DNA of 64,000 nt from Microbacterium sp. W4I20 (GTDB taxonomy: Bacteria > Actinomycetota > Actinomycetes > Actinomycetales > Microbacteriaceae). Shown piece by piece: positions 24,977-33,574 of the stretch. Numbering within the stretch: the stretch's first letter is position 1; each line of letters starts with the position of its first letter. The notes under the pieces are model-generated. The model was not told where the DNA came from. It saw only the letters and a list, made by a program, of their open reading frames with translations, and ran no database searches. The stretch is taken from positions 2,418,001 to 2,482,000 of the forward strand of contig NZ_JAUSYB010000001.1 in assembly GCF_030816505.1 (NCBI RefSeq), read 5' to 3'. Made by a program: the position numbers and the translations under genes.

Positions 24977-26284
24977 ATGACCACCGTGACCGAGCCGCAT
25001 CGCCTCTGGCGCAACCGCCGCTACCTGACCTGGCTCGTCAGCGACACAAGCAAGGGCCTCGCGGCGACTCTCTTCGCCTTCGCCATCCCGCTCCTCGCGC
25101 TCATCATCACGAACGACCCGGCACAGGCGGGGATCATCGGCGGTGCCGGCATGGTCGCCCGGCTGCTCACGACCCTCGCCGGCGGCATCCTCGCCGATCG
25201 CCACCGCCGCATCGCCCTCATGGTGCTCGGATCGCTCATCGGCGTCGTGCTCGCCGGCGGCTTCACGCTGCTGGCGCTCGGCGACGCGCTCACGTTCGGG
25301 TCGCTGCTCGTGGTCGACGTGCTGCTCGCCGCCCGCAGCGGTCTCTTCGACGTCGCGGGCGAGAGCGCGATCAAGGAGATCGTGCCTGACGAGGCGATGG
25401 GGCGGGCACAGGCGGCCAACCAGGGAAGGGATGCCGCGCTGCAGCTCGCCGGCGGCCCGATCGGCGGCCTGTTGCTCGGCGTCGGCGGATGGCTCGTCGG
25501 CGTCGCCATGACCGTGTGCCACCTGGTCGCCGCCGCGACCGCCTGGATGCTGGGGCGCGAAGCGCGACGAGCGGGGATCGTGGATGCCGGGGCGGCGGTA
25601 GACCCGGAACCCGCCACGGCACCGGAGGTCAAGGCCAGGACGACCGCCTGGGCCGAGTTGCGCGAGGGCTTCGGCTGGCTGCTGTCACGGCCCGACCTGG
25701 GCGGCGTGCTGCTCATCATCACGATCATCAACCTCGGCTTCAACGCCGCGATCACCACGGTCATCTATGCGCTGCAGCAGGCCGGCCACCCGGAGCTCCT
25801 CATCGGCGGGATGACCGCGGCGGTCGGGGCTGTGATGCTGGTCGGCGCGATCGTCGCTCCCCTGCTCGTCCCGCGCATCAAGGCCGGCATCCTCGCGATC
25901 ACCGGCCTCTCGATCGCCGCCGTCGGGTCGATCGCGCTCTCGCTGGTCACCGAGCCGTGGGCCATCGTCGCGGTGCTCGGGGTGGCCGTGTTCATGATCC
26001 CCGCACTGAACGCCGGGATGATGGGCTACTTCATGGTCGCGACGCCGACGCATCTGCTCGGCCGGGCCAACAGCGCCGCGGGAGTGCTCGGGATGGGCGC
26101 CCTGCCGCTCGCGCCGCTGATCGCCGGTTTCGGTCTGAGCTGGGTCGGCCGGGAATGGACGCTGCTGGTCTGCGCGGCGCTCTGCCTCGTCGCGGTCGCA
26201 CTCGCCCTCGGCAACCGGGCGCTGCGCGCACTGCCCGTCGAGTCGCAGTGGTCGGAGCACGCGAAGCAGTTCGAGTCGGCCTGA
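24977..26284 (+). CDS. MFS transporter (enterobactin exporter/EntS-like)
   Basis: 435 aa, twelve membrane segments. Opens with HRLWRNRRYLTWLVSDTSKGLAATLFAFAIPLLAL, characteristic of EntS/MFS_3 exporters; the loop 2-3 motif is GGILADRHRRIALM. A cytoplasmic loop of about 30 residues splits the two halves. Likely drug or metabolite efflux under control of the divergent ArsR-type regulator. ATG 24977 is preferred to an upstream TTG at 24950 that lies inside the operator array. Confidence 0.9.
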   Translation: MTTVTEPHRLWRNRRYLTWLVSDTSKGLAATLFAFAIPLLALIITNDPAQAGIIGGAGMVARLLTTLAGGILADRHRRIALMVLGSLIGVVLAGGFTLLALGDALTFGSLLVVDVLLAARSGLFDVAGESAIKEIVPDEAMGRAQAANQGRDAALQLAGGPIGGLLLGVGGWLVGVAMTVCHLVAAATAWMLGREARRAGIVDAGAAVDPEPATAPEVKARTTAWAELREGFGWLLSRPDLGGVLLIITIINLGFNAAITTVIYALQQAGHPELLIGGMTAAVGAVMLVGAIVAPLLVPRIKAGILAITGLSIAAVGSIALSLVTEPWAIVAVLGVAVFMIPALNAGMMGYFMVATPTHLLGRANSAAGVLGMGALPLAPLIAGFGLSWVGREWTLLVCAALCLVAVALALGNRALRALPVESQWSEHAKQFESA

Positions 26285-26296
26285 CGTCGGCATCCG

Positions 26297-26314
26297 CCGG
26301 GTTCTTGGACCCGG
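26297..26314 (+). terminator. Small hairpin after the MFS gene
   Basis: CCGGGT-TCTTGG-ACCCGG, 13 bp after the MFS stop. Weak, without a U tract. Confidence 0.35.
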
Positions 26315-26370
26315 ACATGTATCAGGCGGCTCTTGCCGTGCTCCTGGTCAGTGTGATCACAATGGGCTTC

Positions 26371-26997
26371 ATGATCGACGGTGCACCCGGCGCCGCTCTC
26401 GATCCTGCTTCGGACGACGGTTCGGCTCGCTGGCGACGCGCCGCGAACCTGTTCGAGGCATGGCGCGAGGGTGACGGTCGAGCGATGGATGAGCTCGTGC
26501 GTCTGATGACGCCCGTGCTCTGGCATGTCGCGCGGGCCTACGGGCTCGAGCGCACCCTCGCCGAAGACGTCGTGCAGACCACCTGGTTGCAGCTGGTGCG
26601 CGGCCACGGATCGATCGCCGACCCCCGTGCGGTGTCGGCGTGGCTCACCACCACCGCCCGCCGAGAGGCGTGGAAGGTCGGCAAGGCGAACGGACGCGTC
26701 GACACGACGGAGGCCGACGACCTCGACGCACTCCTCCCCGAGCAGCAGTCCGCCGAGGAGCACGCGGCGGCCGGCGACGAGAGCCGACGGCTGTGGCTCG
26801 CCGTGCAGCGTCTCACCGAACGCTGCCAGCGCCTGCTGCGGGTGATCGCCTTCGAGGACCGGCCCGACTACGCGCGGCTCGCCGCCGACCTCGCGATGCC
26901 GATCGGCAGCATCGGACCGACCCGCAACCGCTGCCTGGCCAAGCTGCGGACGCTGCTCGAACCACCGCAGGCGCCACGGACGGAGGGGCTCTCATGA
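26371..26997 (+). CDS. ECF-type RNA polymerase sigma factor
   Basis: About 208 aa from ATG 26371; ATGs at 26362 and 26317 are in frame and the start is not settled by a ribosome site. Region 2: LFEAWREGDGRAMDELVRLMTPVLWHVARAYGLERTLAEDVVQTTWLQLVRG. Region 4: LTERCQRLLRVIAFEDRPDYARLAADLAMPIGSIGPTRNRCLAKLR, with the HTH at the end. No anti-sigma gene with a zinc motif is adjacent. Overlaps the next gene by ATGA and heads an operon with a subtilisin and a CHAT protease, so it probably switches that operon or a regulon. Confidence 0.85.
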   Translation: MIDGAPGAALDPASDDGSARWRRAANLFEAWREGDGRAMDELVRLMTPVLWHVARAYGLERTLAEDVVQTTWLQLVRGHGSIADPRAVSAWLTTTARREAWKVGKANGRVDTTEADDLDALLPEQQSAEEHAAAGDESRRLWLAVQRLTERCQRLLRVIAFEDRPDYARLAADLAMPIGSIGPTRNRCLAKLRTLLEPPQAPRTEGLS

Positions 26998-27449
26998 CCG
27001 ATCACGAGGATGCCGAGCTGTTCGCCCGACTGCGGACGCTCTGGCGCGACGTCGATCCGGTCCCCGCGGGCTTGATCGATCGCATGGTCGCCGCGGTCGC
27101 CGCCGACGGGCTGAACCGCGAGTACGCCCTCCTGACCCTGGTGGAGGAAGAGCTCGGCGCGGTGCGCGGCGAGACGGATGCGCTGACGCTGCAGTTCAGC
27201 GACGGCACCACCAGCATCCTGCTGCATGTGACGACGACGGCATCCGGACGCCGCCGGGTCGACGGGTGGGTCGACACCGGTGCGGCCGAGATCGTGCTGA
27301 CGCAGGGCGAGCACTCGCGGACGACGACACCCGCCGAGACCGGACGCTTCGCCTTCGACGAGGTGCCACCCGGGCTGACCAGGGTGCGCCTGACCACCGG
27401 CGAGGGCGACGAGATGCGCGCGCTGTCGACCCCGCAGTTCGAGCTGTGA
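26994..27449 (+). CDS. Small protein of the sigma/CHAT operon
   Basis: 151 aa, not a recognised named family. The N-terminal 50 residues are helical and acidic (DHEDAELFARLRTLWRDVDPVPAGLIDRMVAAVAADG). The C-terminal 90 residues are beta-rich with the pattern GWVDTGAAEIVLTQGEHSRTTTPAETGRFAFDEVPPGLTRVRL, resembling a carboxypeptidase-regulatory-like fold. No membrane segment. Coupled to the sigma gene by ATGA. By position it could restrain the sigma factor or bind the proteases; neither is shown. Confidence 0.75.
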   Translation: MTDHEDAELFARLRTLWRDVDPVPAGLIDRMVAAVAADGLNREYALLTLVEEELGAVRGETDALTLQFSDGTTSILLHVTTTASGRRRVDGWVDTGAAEIVLTQGEHSRTTTPAETGRFAFDEVPPGLTRVRLTTGEGDEMRALSTPQFEL

Positions 27450-27499
27450 CCGCGGGCTCCTCCCGTCGGTGATGTCGCGGGGCGACCCGCAGGAAGAGG

Positions 27500-29065
27500 A
27501 TGACCATGGAGCAGCCCCGGGGATGGACCTGGCAGGACCGCGCCGAGGGATCGATCCGCCGCGGCACGGCGCTCGACCCGAGCGTGGAGCCGGTCGACGG
27601 CATCCGCGCGTTCCCGACCGCCTACCTGCCGCAGCACCTGCTGATCGCGCGGGTCGACGACGATCAGGAGGCCTACGACCAGGAGGTGCGGACGCTCCGT
27701 GACGCCGCCGACTCGTTCGGGTGGCAGCTGGAGATCGAGTCGAGGGCGCGGGTCGCGGGCAGTCTGGCGCCGGAGCTGACCGGGTTCCTGCGCGCGCACC
27801 TCACCACACCCGAGGTGCCGGGGCGCGGTGAGGCGCCGATCGCGCCGGATGCGTGGCGGGTGCTGCAACGGGCCCGTCGCATGTCGCGGTCGACGATGCC
27901 GCGCACGAGTCTCGAGCACGTGCTGTCGATCGATCCGGTCGGGCTCAATCCGTTCACGCGCACGAACCCGTTCACCCGGACGAACCCCTTCACCCGCACC
28001 AACCCGGTGCGCGGCGTGGGCGCGGGCGGGAGCGACGACTACCTCGAGCCGGGCCGCGGAGCGCGGCAGCCGGTCAGCTGGCTGGGCCCCGCTCCGCAGC
28101 GCGGGCCGTCACCGAAGCGCGGGCGTCGCCCGGTGGTCGCCGTGCTCGACACCGGATGCGGCGAGCACGCCTGGTTGCCCGCCGACATCGTCACCCGGCG
28201 CGTCGAGCTCGACGGCCATGCGGTGGGGCTCACCGACGACGCCGACCCGGAGCGCTACCCCGACCTGTACGGTCAGCTCGACGGCGAGATCGACGCGGTC
28301 GCCGGTCACGGCACGTTCATCGCCGGCATCGTCCGGCAGGCGGCGCCGGATGCCGACATCCTCTCGATCCGGGTCGCCGGAGCACTCGGCGTGATCGACG
28401 AGAGCACCCTGCTCGAGACGGTCGCCCAGGTCGTCGAGCTGTTGCGGCGGCACCGCGAGAACCCGAAGACCGGCTTCCCGATCGACGTGCTGAACCTGTC
28501 GCTGGGCTACTACCACGAGACTCCGACCGACGGACTGTTCAGCCTGACTCTGTTCGGGCTGCTCGCGCAGGCGCGCGAACTCGGCTGCGTGGTGGTGTGC
28601 TCGGCCGGGAACGATGCGATCGACCGGCCGTCGTTCCCCGCATCGCTGTGGGCGTGGCCGGGCGCCGACAACGGTATCCGTCCCGATGGCGCCGCCCCGC
28701 ACGTCTCGATCGGGGCGCTCAACCCGTCGGCGCAGTCGGTCGCGCTCTTCTCGAACGTCGGGCCGTGGGTGCAGGCGTACGCGCCGGGTGCGGCCGTGGT
28801 CAGCACCTCGCCGGCTTTCGTCGGCGGCGAGCAGGCGACGACGCGCGCCGACGTCGACGGACTCCGCCGCGAGACGCTCGACCCCGACGACTACCGCGGC
28901 GGGTTCGCGGTATGGAGCGGCACCTCGTTCGCCGCGCCGTACGTGGCGGGGCGCATCGCGGCGCAGCTCGGGACCGTGCCGATCGAGGGCGTCGGAGCGG
29001 ATGCCGCGGCCAAGGCCGTCGCCGCCGTGCTGAAGACGCTGCCGGCCCCGGTCGACCGGGGCTGA
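27500..29065 (+). CDS. Cytoplasmic S8 (subtilisin-like) serine protease with NPFTRT repeats
   Basis: 521 aa. Catalytic triad Asp217 (VAVLDTGCG), His270 (GHGTFIAGIV) and Ser476 (SGTSFAAPYVAG). No signal peptide or membrane segment, so it is a cytoplasmic protease. Residues 1-130 are a helical region that may serve as a propeptide or recognition domain. Residues 150-169 are three perfect NPFTRT repeats plus NP, in the linker just before the catalytic domain. AGGAAG at 27491 fits the second in-frame ATG (27506) better than the first. Followed 70 bp later by the TPR-CHAT gene. Confidence 0.9.
   Translation: MTMEQPRGWTWQDRAEGSIRRGTALDPSVEPVDGIRAFPTAYLPQHLLIARVDDDQEAYDQEVRTLRDAADSFGWQLEIESRARVAGSLAPELTGFLRAHLTTPEVPGRGEAPIAPDAWRVLQRARRMSRSTMPRTSLEHVLSIDPVGLNPFTRTNPFTRTNPFTRTNPVRGVGAGGSDDYLEPGRGARQPVSWLGPAPQRGPSPKRGRRPVVAVLDTGCGEHAWLPADIVTRRVELDGHAVGLTDDADPERYPDLYGQLDGEIDAVAGHGTFIAGIVRQAAPDADILSIRVAGALGVIDESTLLETVAQVVELLRRHRENPKTGFPIDVLNLSLGYYHETPTDGLFSLTLFGLLAQARELGCVVVCSAGNDAIDRPSFPASLWAWPGADNGIRPDGAAPHVSIGALNPSAQSVALFSNVGPWVQAYAPGAAVVSTSPAFVGGEQATTRADVDGLRRETLDPDDYRGGFAVWSGTSFAAPYVAGRIAAQLGTVPIEGVGADAAAKAVAAVLKTLPAPVDRG
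27947..28006 (+). repeat. 18-bp coding tandem repeat (NPFTRT)
   Basis: 3.3 units of 18 bp, each encoding NPFTRT, with third-position differences between copies (ACGCGCACG, ACCCGGACG, ACCCGCACC). Synonymous variation with exact amino-acid conservation suggests selection on the peptide. Confidence 0.85.
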
Positions 29066-29135
29066 CACCGCAGGCTGGTCGGCGCATTCGGGCAGCGGAC
29101 TTCCCCGCGACTCCGACGCAGGGCATCCTGGACGG

Positions 29136-31667
29136 GTGCCCCTGTCCCCGAGCGAGCTGCATCGGCGTGGAGTCGAGGCGGCCAACGCCCGACGGTTCAC
29201 GCAGGCGCGGCGTGCGCTCGATGCGGCATCCGCACGCACCGACGATCCCGACCTGCGCGCCCGCATCGACGGGACGATCGCCTACGTCCTCGCGCAGACC
29301 GGCGAGCCCGTCGCGGCCGAGCAGCTCTGCCGCGCGGCGCTGAAGCGCGCGGGGGCGAGTGCGGAGACCGTGGCGCTGCTGAGCGGACAGCTCGGCACGC
29401 TGCTCCTGCAGGGCGGGCGGCTCGACGAGGCCACGACGATGCTCACCCGCGCGATCGTCGCCCTCACGGACACAGGCGCGGAGTCGATCGAGCTCGCCAA
29501 CTGCCTGATGAATCGATCGATCGTGCGGATGCAGCGGCACGAGCTCGATGCCTGCGTGGACGATCTGCGCCGCGCCGTGGCCGTGTACGAGGCCGCCGAC
29601 GCCGAGGAACCGCTCGCCGAGGCGCGGCACAACCTCGGCTACGCGGCCCTCCTGGGCGGCGACCTGGTCACGGCGCTCACGATGATGACGCGCTCGCGCC
29701 CCACGATCGCCGCGACCAGCGATCTCGCCGCCGCGATCAGCGACCTCGACCGGGCCGAGGTTCTCCGCGATGCCGGGCTCACGACCGAGGCCGAGGCCCT
29801 GCTGGGTCGGGTCGCGCAGCAGTTCGGTGCGCAGCGCATGCAGCAGGCCCGCGGTGAGGCGGAGTTCCACCTCGCGCGCTCCCTGGTGCGGCACGATCCC
29901 GCCGCGGCCGAGCGCACCGCGCGCATCGCCGCCCGCCGCTTCGCGGCGCTCGACAACCAGACATGGGCTGCACGCGCCGATGCCGTGCGTCTCGAGGCGC
30001 AGCAGCGCGCGCGACCGGGCCGACCGATCGACACGGCCGAGCTCGCCCGCACCGCGAACACCCTCGCGCGCAGCGGGTTCCGTACCGAGGCGGCGGCGCT
30101 CCGGCTCGGCGCGCGACGCGACGGCAGCGGACGGATGCCACGGCTCGCCGCCGCCGCCCCGACTCCGCTGCGGCTCCGGGCGCAGGAGGTGCGGGCCGCG
30201 CGAGCGGCAGCGGCCGGACGGGACCGGGATGCACTGCGCGCCGCGGCCGACGGTCTCGACCTGCTGACCGCGTGGCAGCGGTCGTTCGGCGCGCTCGACC
30301 TGCAGGCCTCGGTCGCGATGCACGGCAGCGACCTGATGTTCGCCGGGTTGTCGGCGGCCGCACGGCTGCGCGACCCCGCGGTGCTGTTCGAGTGGTCGGA
30401 GCGCGCACGGCACCTCAGCCAGCAGGTGGCGCCGGTGCGACCCCCGCGCGACGACGACCTCGCGGACGATCTGGCCGAGTTGCGGATGCTGCGCGCCGAG
30501 CTCGCCGGCCAGGACTGGACGACCGATGCCCGGGTGCGGGGGCTGCGGGACCAGGTGCGCGAGCGGCAGTGGGCGACGACCGGGTCAGGCGGCACCCGCG
30601 AGCGGGTCGGGCTGGCGGAGGCGATGGCGCTCCTCGGCCCCGACACGGCGGTGCTGTCGTACGTGTTCACGGGAGCCGAGCTGTGCGCGGTCGTGGTCGC
30701 CGCATCCGGCGCCACGATCGTCGACCTGTCGTGGGCACGGGTGCGCGCGGCGCTCGACGGCCTCCGCGCCGACCTCGACATGGCCGCGCTCACCCGCGGC
30801 GGGGTGATGGGGCCGGTGACCGAACGGGCGCTGGTAGCGCGGCTCGAGCTGCTCGACGCCGAGCTGCTCGTTCCGCTGCGGCGGGCGGCGGCCGGGGCCT
30901 CCAGGCTTGTGATCACGGTGCCCGGCGCCCTCGCAGGAGTGCCGTGGGCGATGCTGCCGGGCATGGCGGGCACCCCGTTCACCCTCGCGACGTCGGTGTC
31001 ACGCTGGCTGGCCGTGAACAACTCCTCGAGAACGAGCGCTCCGTCCCTCGGAAACGCCGCCCCGCGGCCTGCGGCAGGCGTTTCGGAGGAGTTGTTCACC
31101 GCCGGCACCCGCCACCCGCGCCGGATCGGCTTCGCGACCGGGCCCCGCGTGCCCCGCGCCGAGGAGGAGGTGCGCCGCGCGGCCGCCGTCTGGCGCGACG
31201 GGGGCACGGGTTCGACGACGATGCTCGAGTTGGCCGACGCCTCGGTCGCCTCCGTGACCGCCCTCGCGGCCGACGTCGACCTGCTGCACATCGCCGCGCA
31301 CGGCCGCCATGCCGTCGACAACCCGCTCTTCTCGGGCTTCGAGCTCGCCGACGGGACCCTGTTCGGCTACGACGTGGACCTGATCCCGCGGGTTCCCGCG
31401 ACCGTGATCCTGTCGGCGTGCGAGCTCGGTCGCTCGTCGGTGCGCTGGGGCGAAGAGGCGCTGGGCATGACCCGGGTGTGGTTGCATGCCGGGGCCGATT
31501 GCGTGATCGCGGCGCCGGTCGCCGTGCCGGATGACGTCGCCTGCGAGCTGCTCAGCGCGGTGCACGCCGAGCTCGCGGCGGGCTCAACTCCCGCGGTCGC
31601 GCTGGCCGCGGCATCCGATTCGACCGGGTTGCGCGCCCCGTTCCAGTGCCATGGAAACGGATTCTGA
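29136..31667 (+). CDS. TPR-CHAT caspase-like protease
   Basis: 843 aa from GTG 29136. Residues 1-350 are tetratricopeptide-like helical repeats (ELHRRGVEAANARRFTQARRALDAA, NLGYAALLGGDLVTALTMM). Residues about 490-835 form a CHAT (caspase HetF associated with TPRs) domain with the catalytic dyad His722 (HIAAHGRH) and Cys762 (ILSACELGRS). Residues 627-656 (NNSSRTSAPSLGN ... SEELFT) are encoded by palindromic repeat R1 copy 2 and interrupt the domain in frame between its start and LPR-like GFATGPRVPRAEEEV. Paired with a subtilisin and a sigma factor. TPR-CHAT proteins are proteases in several bacterial conflict systems; the trigger here is unknown. Confidence 0.9.
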   Translation: MPLSPSELHRRGVEAANARRFTQARRALDAASARTDDPDLRARIDGTIAYVLAQTGEPVAAEQLCRAALKRAGASAETVALLSGQLGTLLLQGGRLDEATTMLTRAIVALTDTGAESIELANCLMNRSIVRMQRHELDACVDDLRRAVAVYEAADAEEPLAEARHNLGYAALLGGDLVTALTMMTRSRPTIAATSDLAAAISDLDRAEVLRDAGLTTEAEALLGRVAQQFGAQRMQQARGEAEFHLARSLVRHDPAAAERTARIAARRFAALDNQTWAARADAVRLEAQQRARPGRPIDTAELARTANTLARSGFRTEAAALRLGARRDGSGRMPRLAAAAPTPLRLRAQEVRAARAAAAGRDRDALRAAADGLDLLTAWQRSFGALDLQASVAMHGSDLMFAGLSAAARLRDPAVLFEWSERARHLSQQVAPVRPPRDDDLADDLAELRMLRAELAGQDWTTDARVRGLRDQVRERQWATTGSGGTRERVGLAEAMALLGPDTAVLSYVFTGAELCAVVVAASGATIVDLSWARVRAALDGLRADLDMAALTRGGVMGPVTERALVARLELLDAELLVPLRRAAAGASRLVITVPGALAGVPWAMLPGMAGTPFTLATSVSRWLAVNNSSRTSAPSLGNAAPRPAAGVSEELFTAGTRHPRRIGFATGPRVPRAEEEVRRAAAVWRDGGTGSTTMLELADASVASVTALAADVDLLHIAAHGRHAVDNPLFSGFELADGTLFGYDVDLIPRVPATVILSACELGRSSVRWGEEALGMTRVWLHAGADCVIAAPVAVPDDVACELLSAVHAELAAGSTPAVALAAASDSTGLRAPFQCHGNGF
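31014..31100. repeat. Palindromic repeat R1 copy 2, inside the CHAT gene
   Basis: Arms GTGAACAACTCCTC (31014-31027) and GAGGAGTTGTTCAC (31086-31099). With the C at 31100 the unit is 87 bp (29 codons). GCC lies immediately on both sides (31011-31013, 31101-31103). Shares CAACTCCTCGAG-ACG with copy 1. The matched G-to-A change in both arms keeps the palindrome, a compensating pair. Confidence 0.85.
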
Positions 31668-31932
31668 GCGTTTCTCCATTCGATGTATCAGGACGGATGC
31701 CGCTCGCTCCTGTCTTTCAGAAGGTGCCATGCGAAGGACCTCGAAGGTGTGAGGTGCGAGGAGGCGCAGTCGGCTGGGGACATCCGCTCGCTGGGGAGCG
31801 CGGATACGACACGGACACCCTCTGCTCCGAGGGTGCTGCGGCTGGGAGGCCGCGGCACTCTCGACGGGCCTCGGCGCTCTGGGGACGCCGAGGCCCGTCG
31901 GCGTGCCCGGCGGGCTCGAGCGCCACCCGCAC
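31668..31932. other. Intergenic stretch between CHAT and DeoR genes
   Basis: 265 bp without a supported gene. It holds a terminator at 31862-31900. The remainder has short open frames with no family or ribosome site. Confidence 0.5.
31862..31900. terminator. Shared terminator, CHAT operon and amino-sugar operon
   Basis: CGACGGGCCTCGGCG (31862-31876) pairs perfectly with CGCCGAGGCCCGTCG (31886-31900), 9-nt loop, between convergent operons. No U tract. Confidence 0.65.
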
Positions 31933-32709
31933 TCAGGCGAGCAGCACCTCGTGACCCGCCTCGCGCAGCGCTGAGACGACCCCGGCATCCGCTCCGGAAT
32001 CGGTGATCACGGTCGGGAAGAGCTCGACGCCGCCGACCGTCGCGAATGCCACGACGCCGAGCTTGCTGCTGTCGGTGACCACGACGGCGCGGCGGGCCCG
32101 CTCGGCCATCATTCGGTTGACCGCGGCCTCGCGCTCGTCCTGCGTGGTGCCGCCGGCGACGGAATCCAGTCCGTTCACGCCGATGAAGGCGATGTCGAGC
32201 CGCACGCCGCGCAGCAGCTGCTCGACGAAGGGGCCGACGAGCTCGTAGGTGCGCGAGTGGATGACCCCGCCGGTGACGACGACCTTGATGTCGGGGCGGG
32301 TCGCGAGCTGGGCGGCGATGTTCACCGCGTTCGTGACGACGGTGAGGCCGCCGTTCGCGCCGAGATCGTCGCGAGCGGCGAGGGCCGCCGCGATGGCCGT
32401 GGTCGTCGTGCCGCCGGACAGCCCGACGACCATGCCCGGTGCGACGAGCGCCGCGGCCGCCTGAGCGATGGTCGCCTTCTCGTGCGTGCGCAGGTGGCTC
32501 TTGTAGCGGATGGGCAGCTCGTAGGCGACGGTCTGCGCCACCGCGCCGCCGTGGGTGCGGGTGAGCAGGCGCTGCTCGGCGAGGCTGTCGAGGTCGCGGC
32601 GCGTGGTGGCCGCCGACGCCCCGAACCGCTCCACGAGCTCGTCGACCGTGACCTCACCGGCCGCGGCGAGGAGGTCGAGGATCGCGTTCAGCCGCGCCGC
32701 TCTCTTCAT
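31933..32709 (-). CDS. DeoR/GlpR family regulator (AgaR-like)
   Basis: 258 aa from ATG 32709 (GTG 32712 adds one residue). N-terminal HTH: RLNAILDLLAAAGEVTVDELVERFGASAATTRRDLDSLAEQRLLTRTHGGAV, the DeoR hallmark. C-terminal sugar-phosphate-binding (DeoRC) domain: VGLSGGTTTTAIAAAL, VVTNAVNIA, FIGVNGLD. Last gene of the amino-sugar operon, overlapping the aldolase stop. Probably a repressor relieved by a sugar phosphate of the pathway, acting on the divergent region at 36418-36712. Confidence 0.92.
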   Translation of the reverse strand: MKRAARLNAILDLLAAAGEVTVDELVERFGASAATTRRDLDSLAEQRLLTRTHGGAVAQTVAYELPIRYKSHLRTHEKATIAQAAAALVAPGMVVGLSGGTTTTAIAAALAARDDLGANGGLTVVTNAVNIAAQLATRPDIKVVVTGGVIHSRTYELVGPFVEQLLRGVRLDIAFIGVNGLDSVAGGTTQDEREAAVNRMMAERARRAVVVTDSSKLGVVAFATVGGVELFPTVITDSGADAGVVSALREAGHEVLLA

Positions 32710-33563
32710 CACGCCACCGTATCGGTCTCGGCGAGGGCGAACAGTCGGAGCATGCGTGCGGCTTCGTCGGCGAGGGCGTCGCGGGCGGGCGCGAGGTATT
32801 TGCGCGAGTCGACCAGGCGCTCGTCGGCGTCGAGCTTCTCGCGGATCGCGCGGGTGAAGAAGCCGTTGAGGTGCGTGGAGACGTTGATCTTCGTCATCCC
32901 GGCCCGCACGGCGTCGGCGATCACGCGGTCGGCAACGCCGGACGAGCCGTGCAGCACCAGCGGCACCGGCAGTGCGGCGCGCAGCCGCGCGATGAGGTCG
33001 AGGTCGAGCGAGGCGGTGCGGTCGGTCATGGCGTGCGAGGAGCCCACCGCGACGGCGAGCGCATCGACACCGGTCGCCGCGACGAACGCGCGGGCCTCGT
33101 CGGGATCGGTCCGCACACCTGGCGCATGAGCGCCGTCCTTGCCGCCGACCTCGCCCAGTTCTCCCTCGACGTAGACGCCCGCAGCGTGCGCGCGGGCGGC
33201 GACCTCGGCAGTGAGCGAGACGTTCTCGTCGTAGGGCAGTGCCCCGCCGTCGAACATGACCGACCCGAACCCCAGGGCCACGGCCTCGTCGACGAGCTCG
33301 GGCCGCTCGGCGTGATCGAGGTGCACCGCGACCGGCGTCTCCGCGCGGCGAGCGACCGCGAGAGTGGCCACGGCGATGGGCTCGAGGCCGCCGTGGTAGT
33401 CGGCGCAGTTCTGCGAGATCTGCAGGATCACCGGCAACTGCGCGAGGGCCGAGGCGCGGACGAGGGCTTCGGCCGTCTCGAGGTGGATCACGTTGAAGGC
33501 GCCGACACCGGTGCCGGCGGCGGATGCCGCGGAGACGAGTTCGCGAGCGGAGACGAGGGTCAC
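32709..33563 (-). CDS. Class II aldolase, probable tagatose-1,6-bisphosphate aldolase
   Basis: 284 aa, the usual GatY/KbaY length. Zinc-binding HLDH (VAVHLDHAER), catalytic region YVEGELGEVGGKDG, and LHGSSG with the phosphate-binding loop. It splits tagatose-1,6-bisphosphate (or fructose-1,6-bisphosphate) into glyceraldehyde-3-phosphate and dihydroxyacetone phosphate. Tagatose is inferred from the PfkB kinase and AgaS-type neighbours. Lies 11 bp after the kinase. Confidence 0.88.
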   Translation of the reverse strand: MTLVSARELVSAASAAGTGVGAFNVIHLETAEALVRASALAQLPVILQISQNCADYHGGLEPIAVATLAVARRAETPVAVHLDHAERPELVDEAVALGFGSVMFDGGALPYDENVSLTAEVAARAHAAGVYVEGELGEVGGKDGAHAPGVRTDPDEARAFVAATGVDALAVAVGSSHAMTDRTASLDLDLIARLRAALPVPLVLHGSSGVADRVIADAVRAGMTKINVSTHLNGFFTRAIREKLDADERLVDSRKYLAPARDALADEAARMLRLFALAETDTVA

Positions 33564-33574
33564 GAGGGGTCCTT

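Noticed and set aside
28800..30413. A 537-codon minus-strand frame over the subtilisin and CHAT genes
   Set aside because: It crosses two well-supported genes on the other strand and has no family text.
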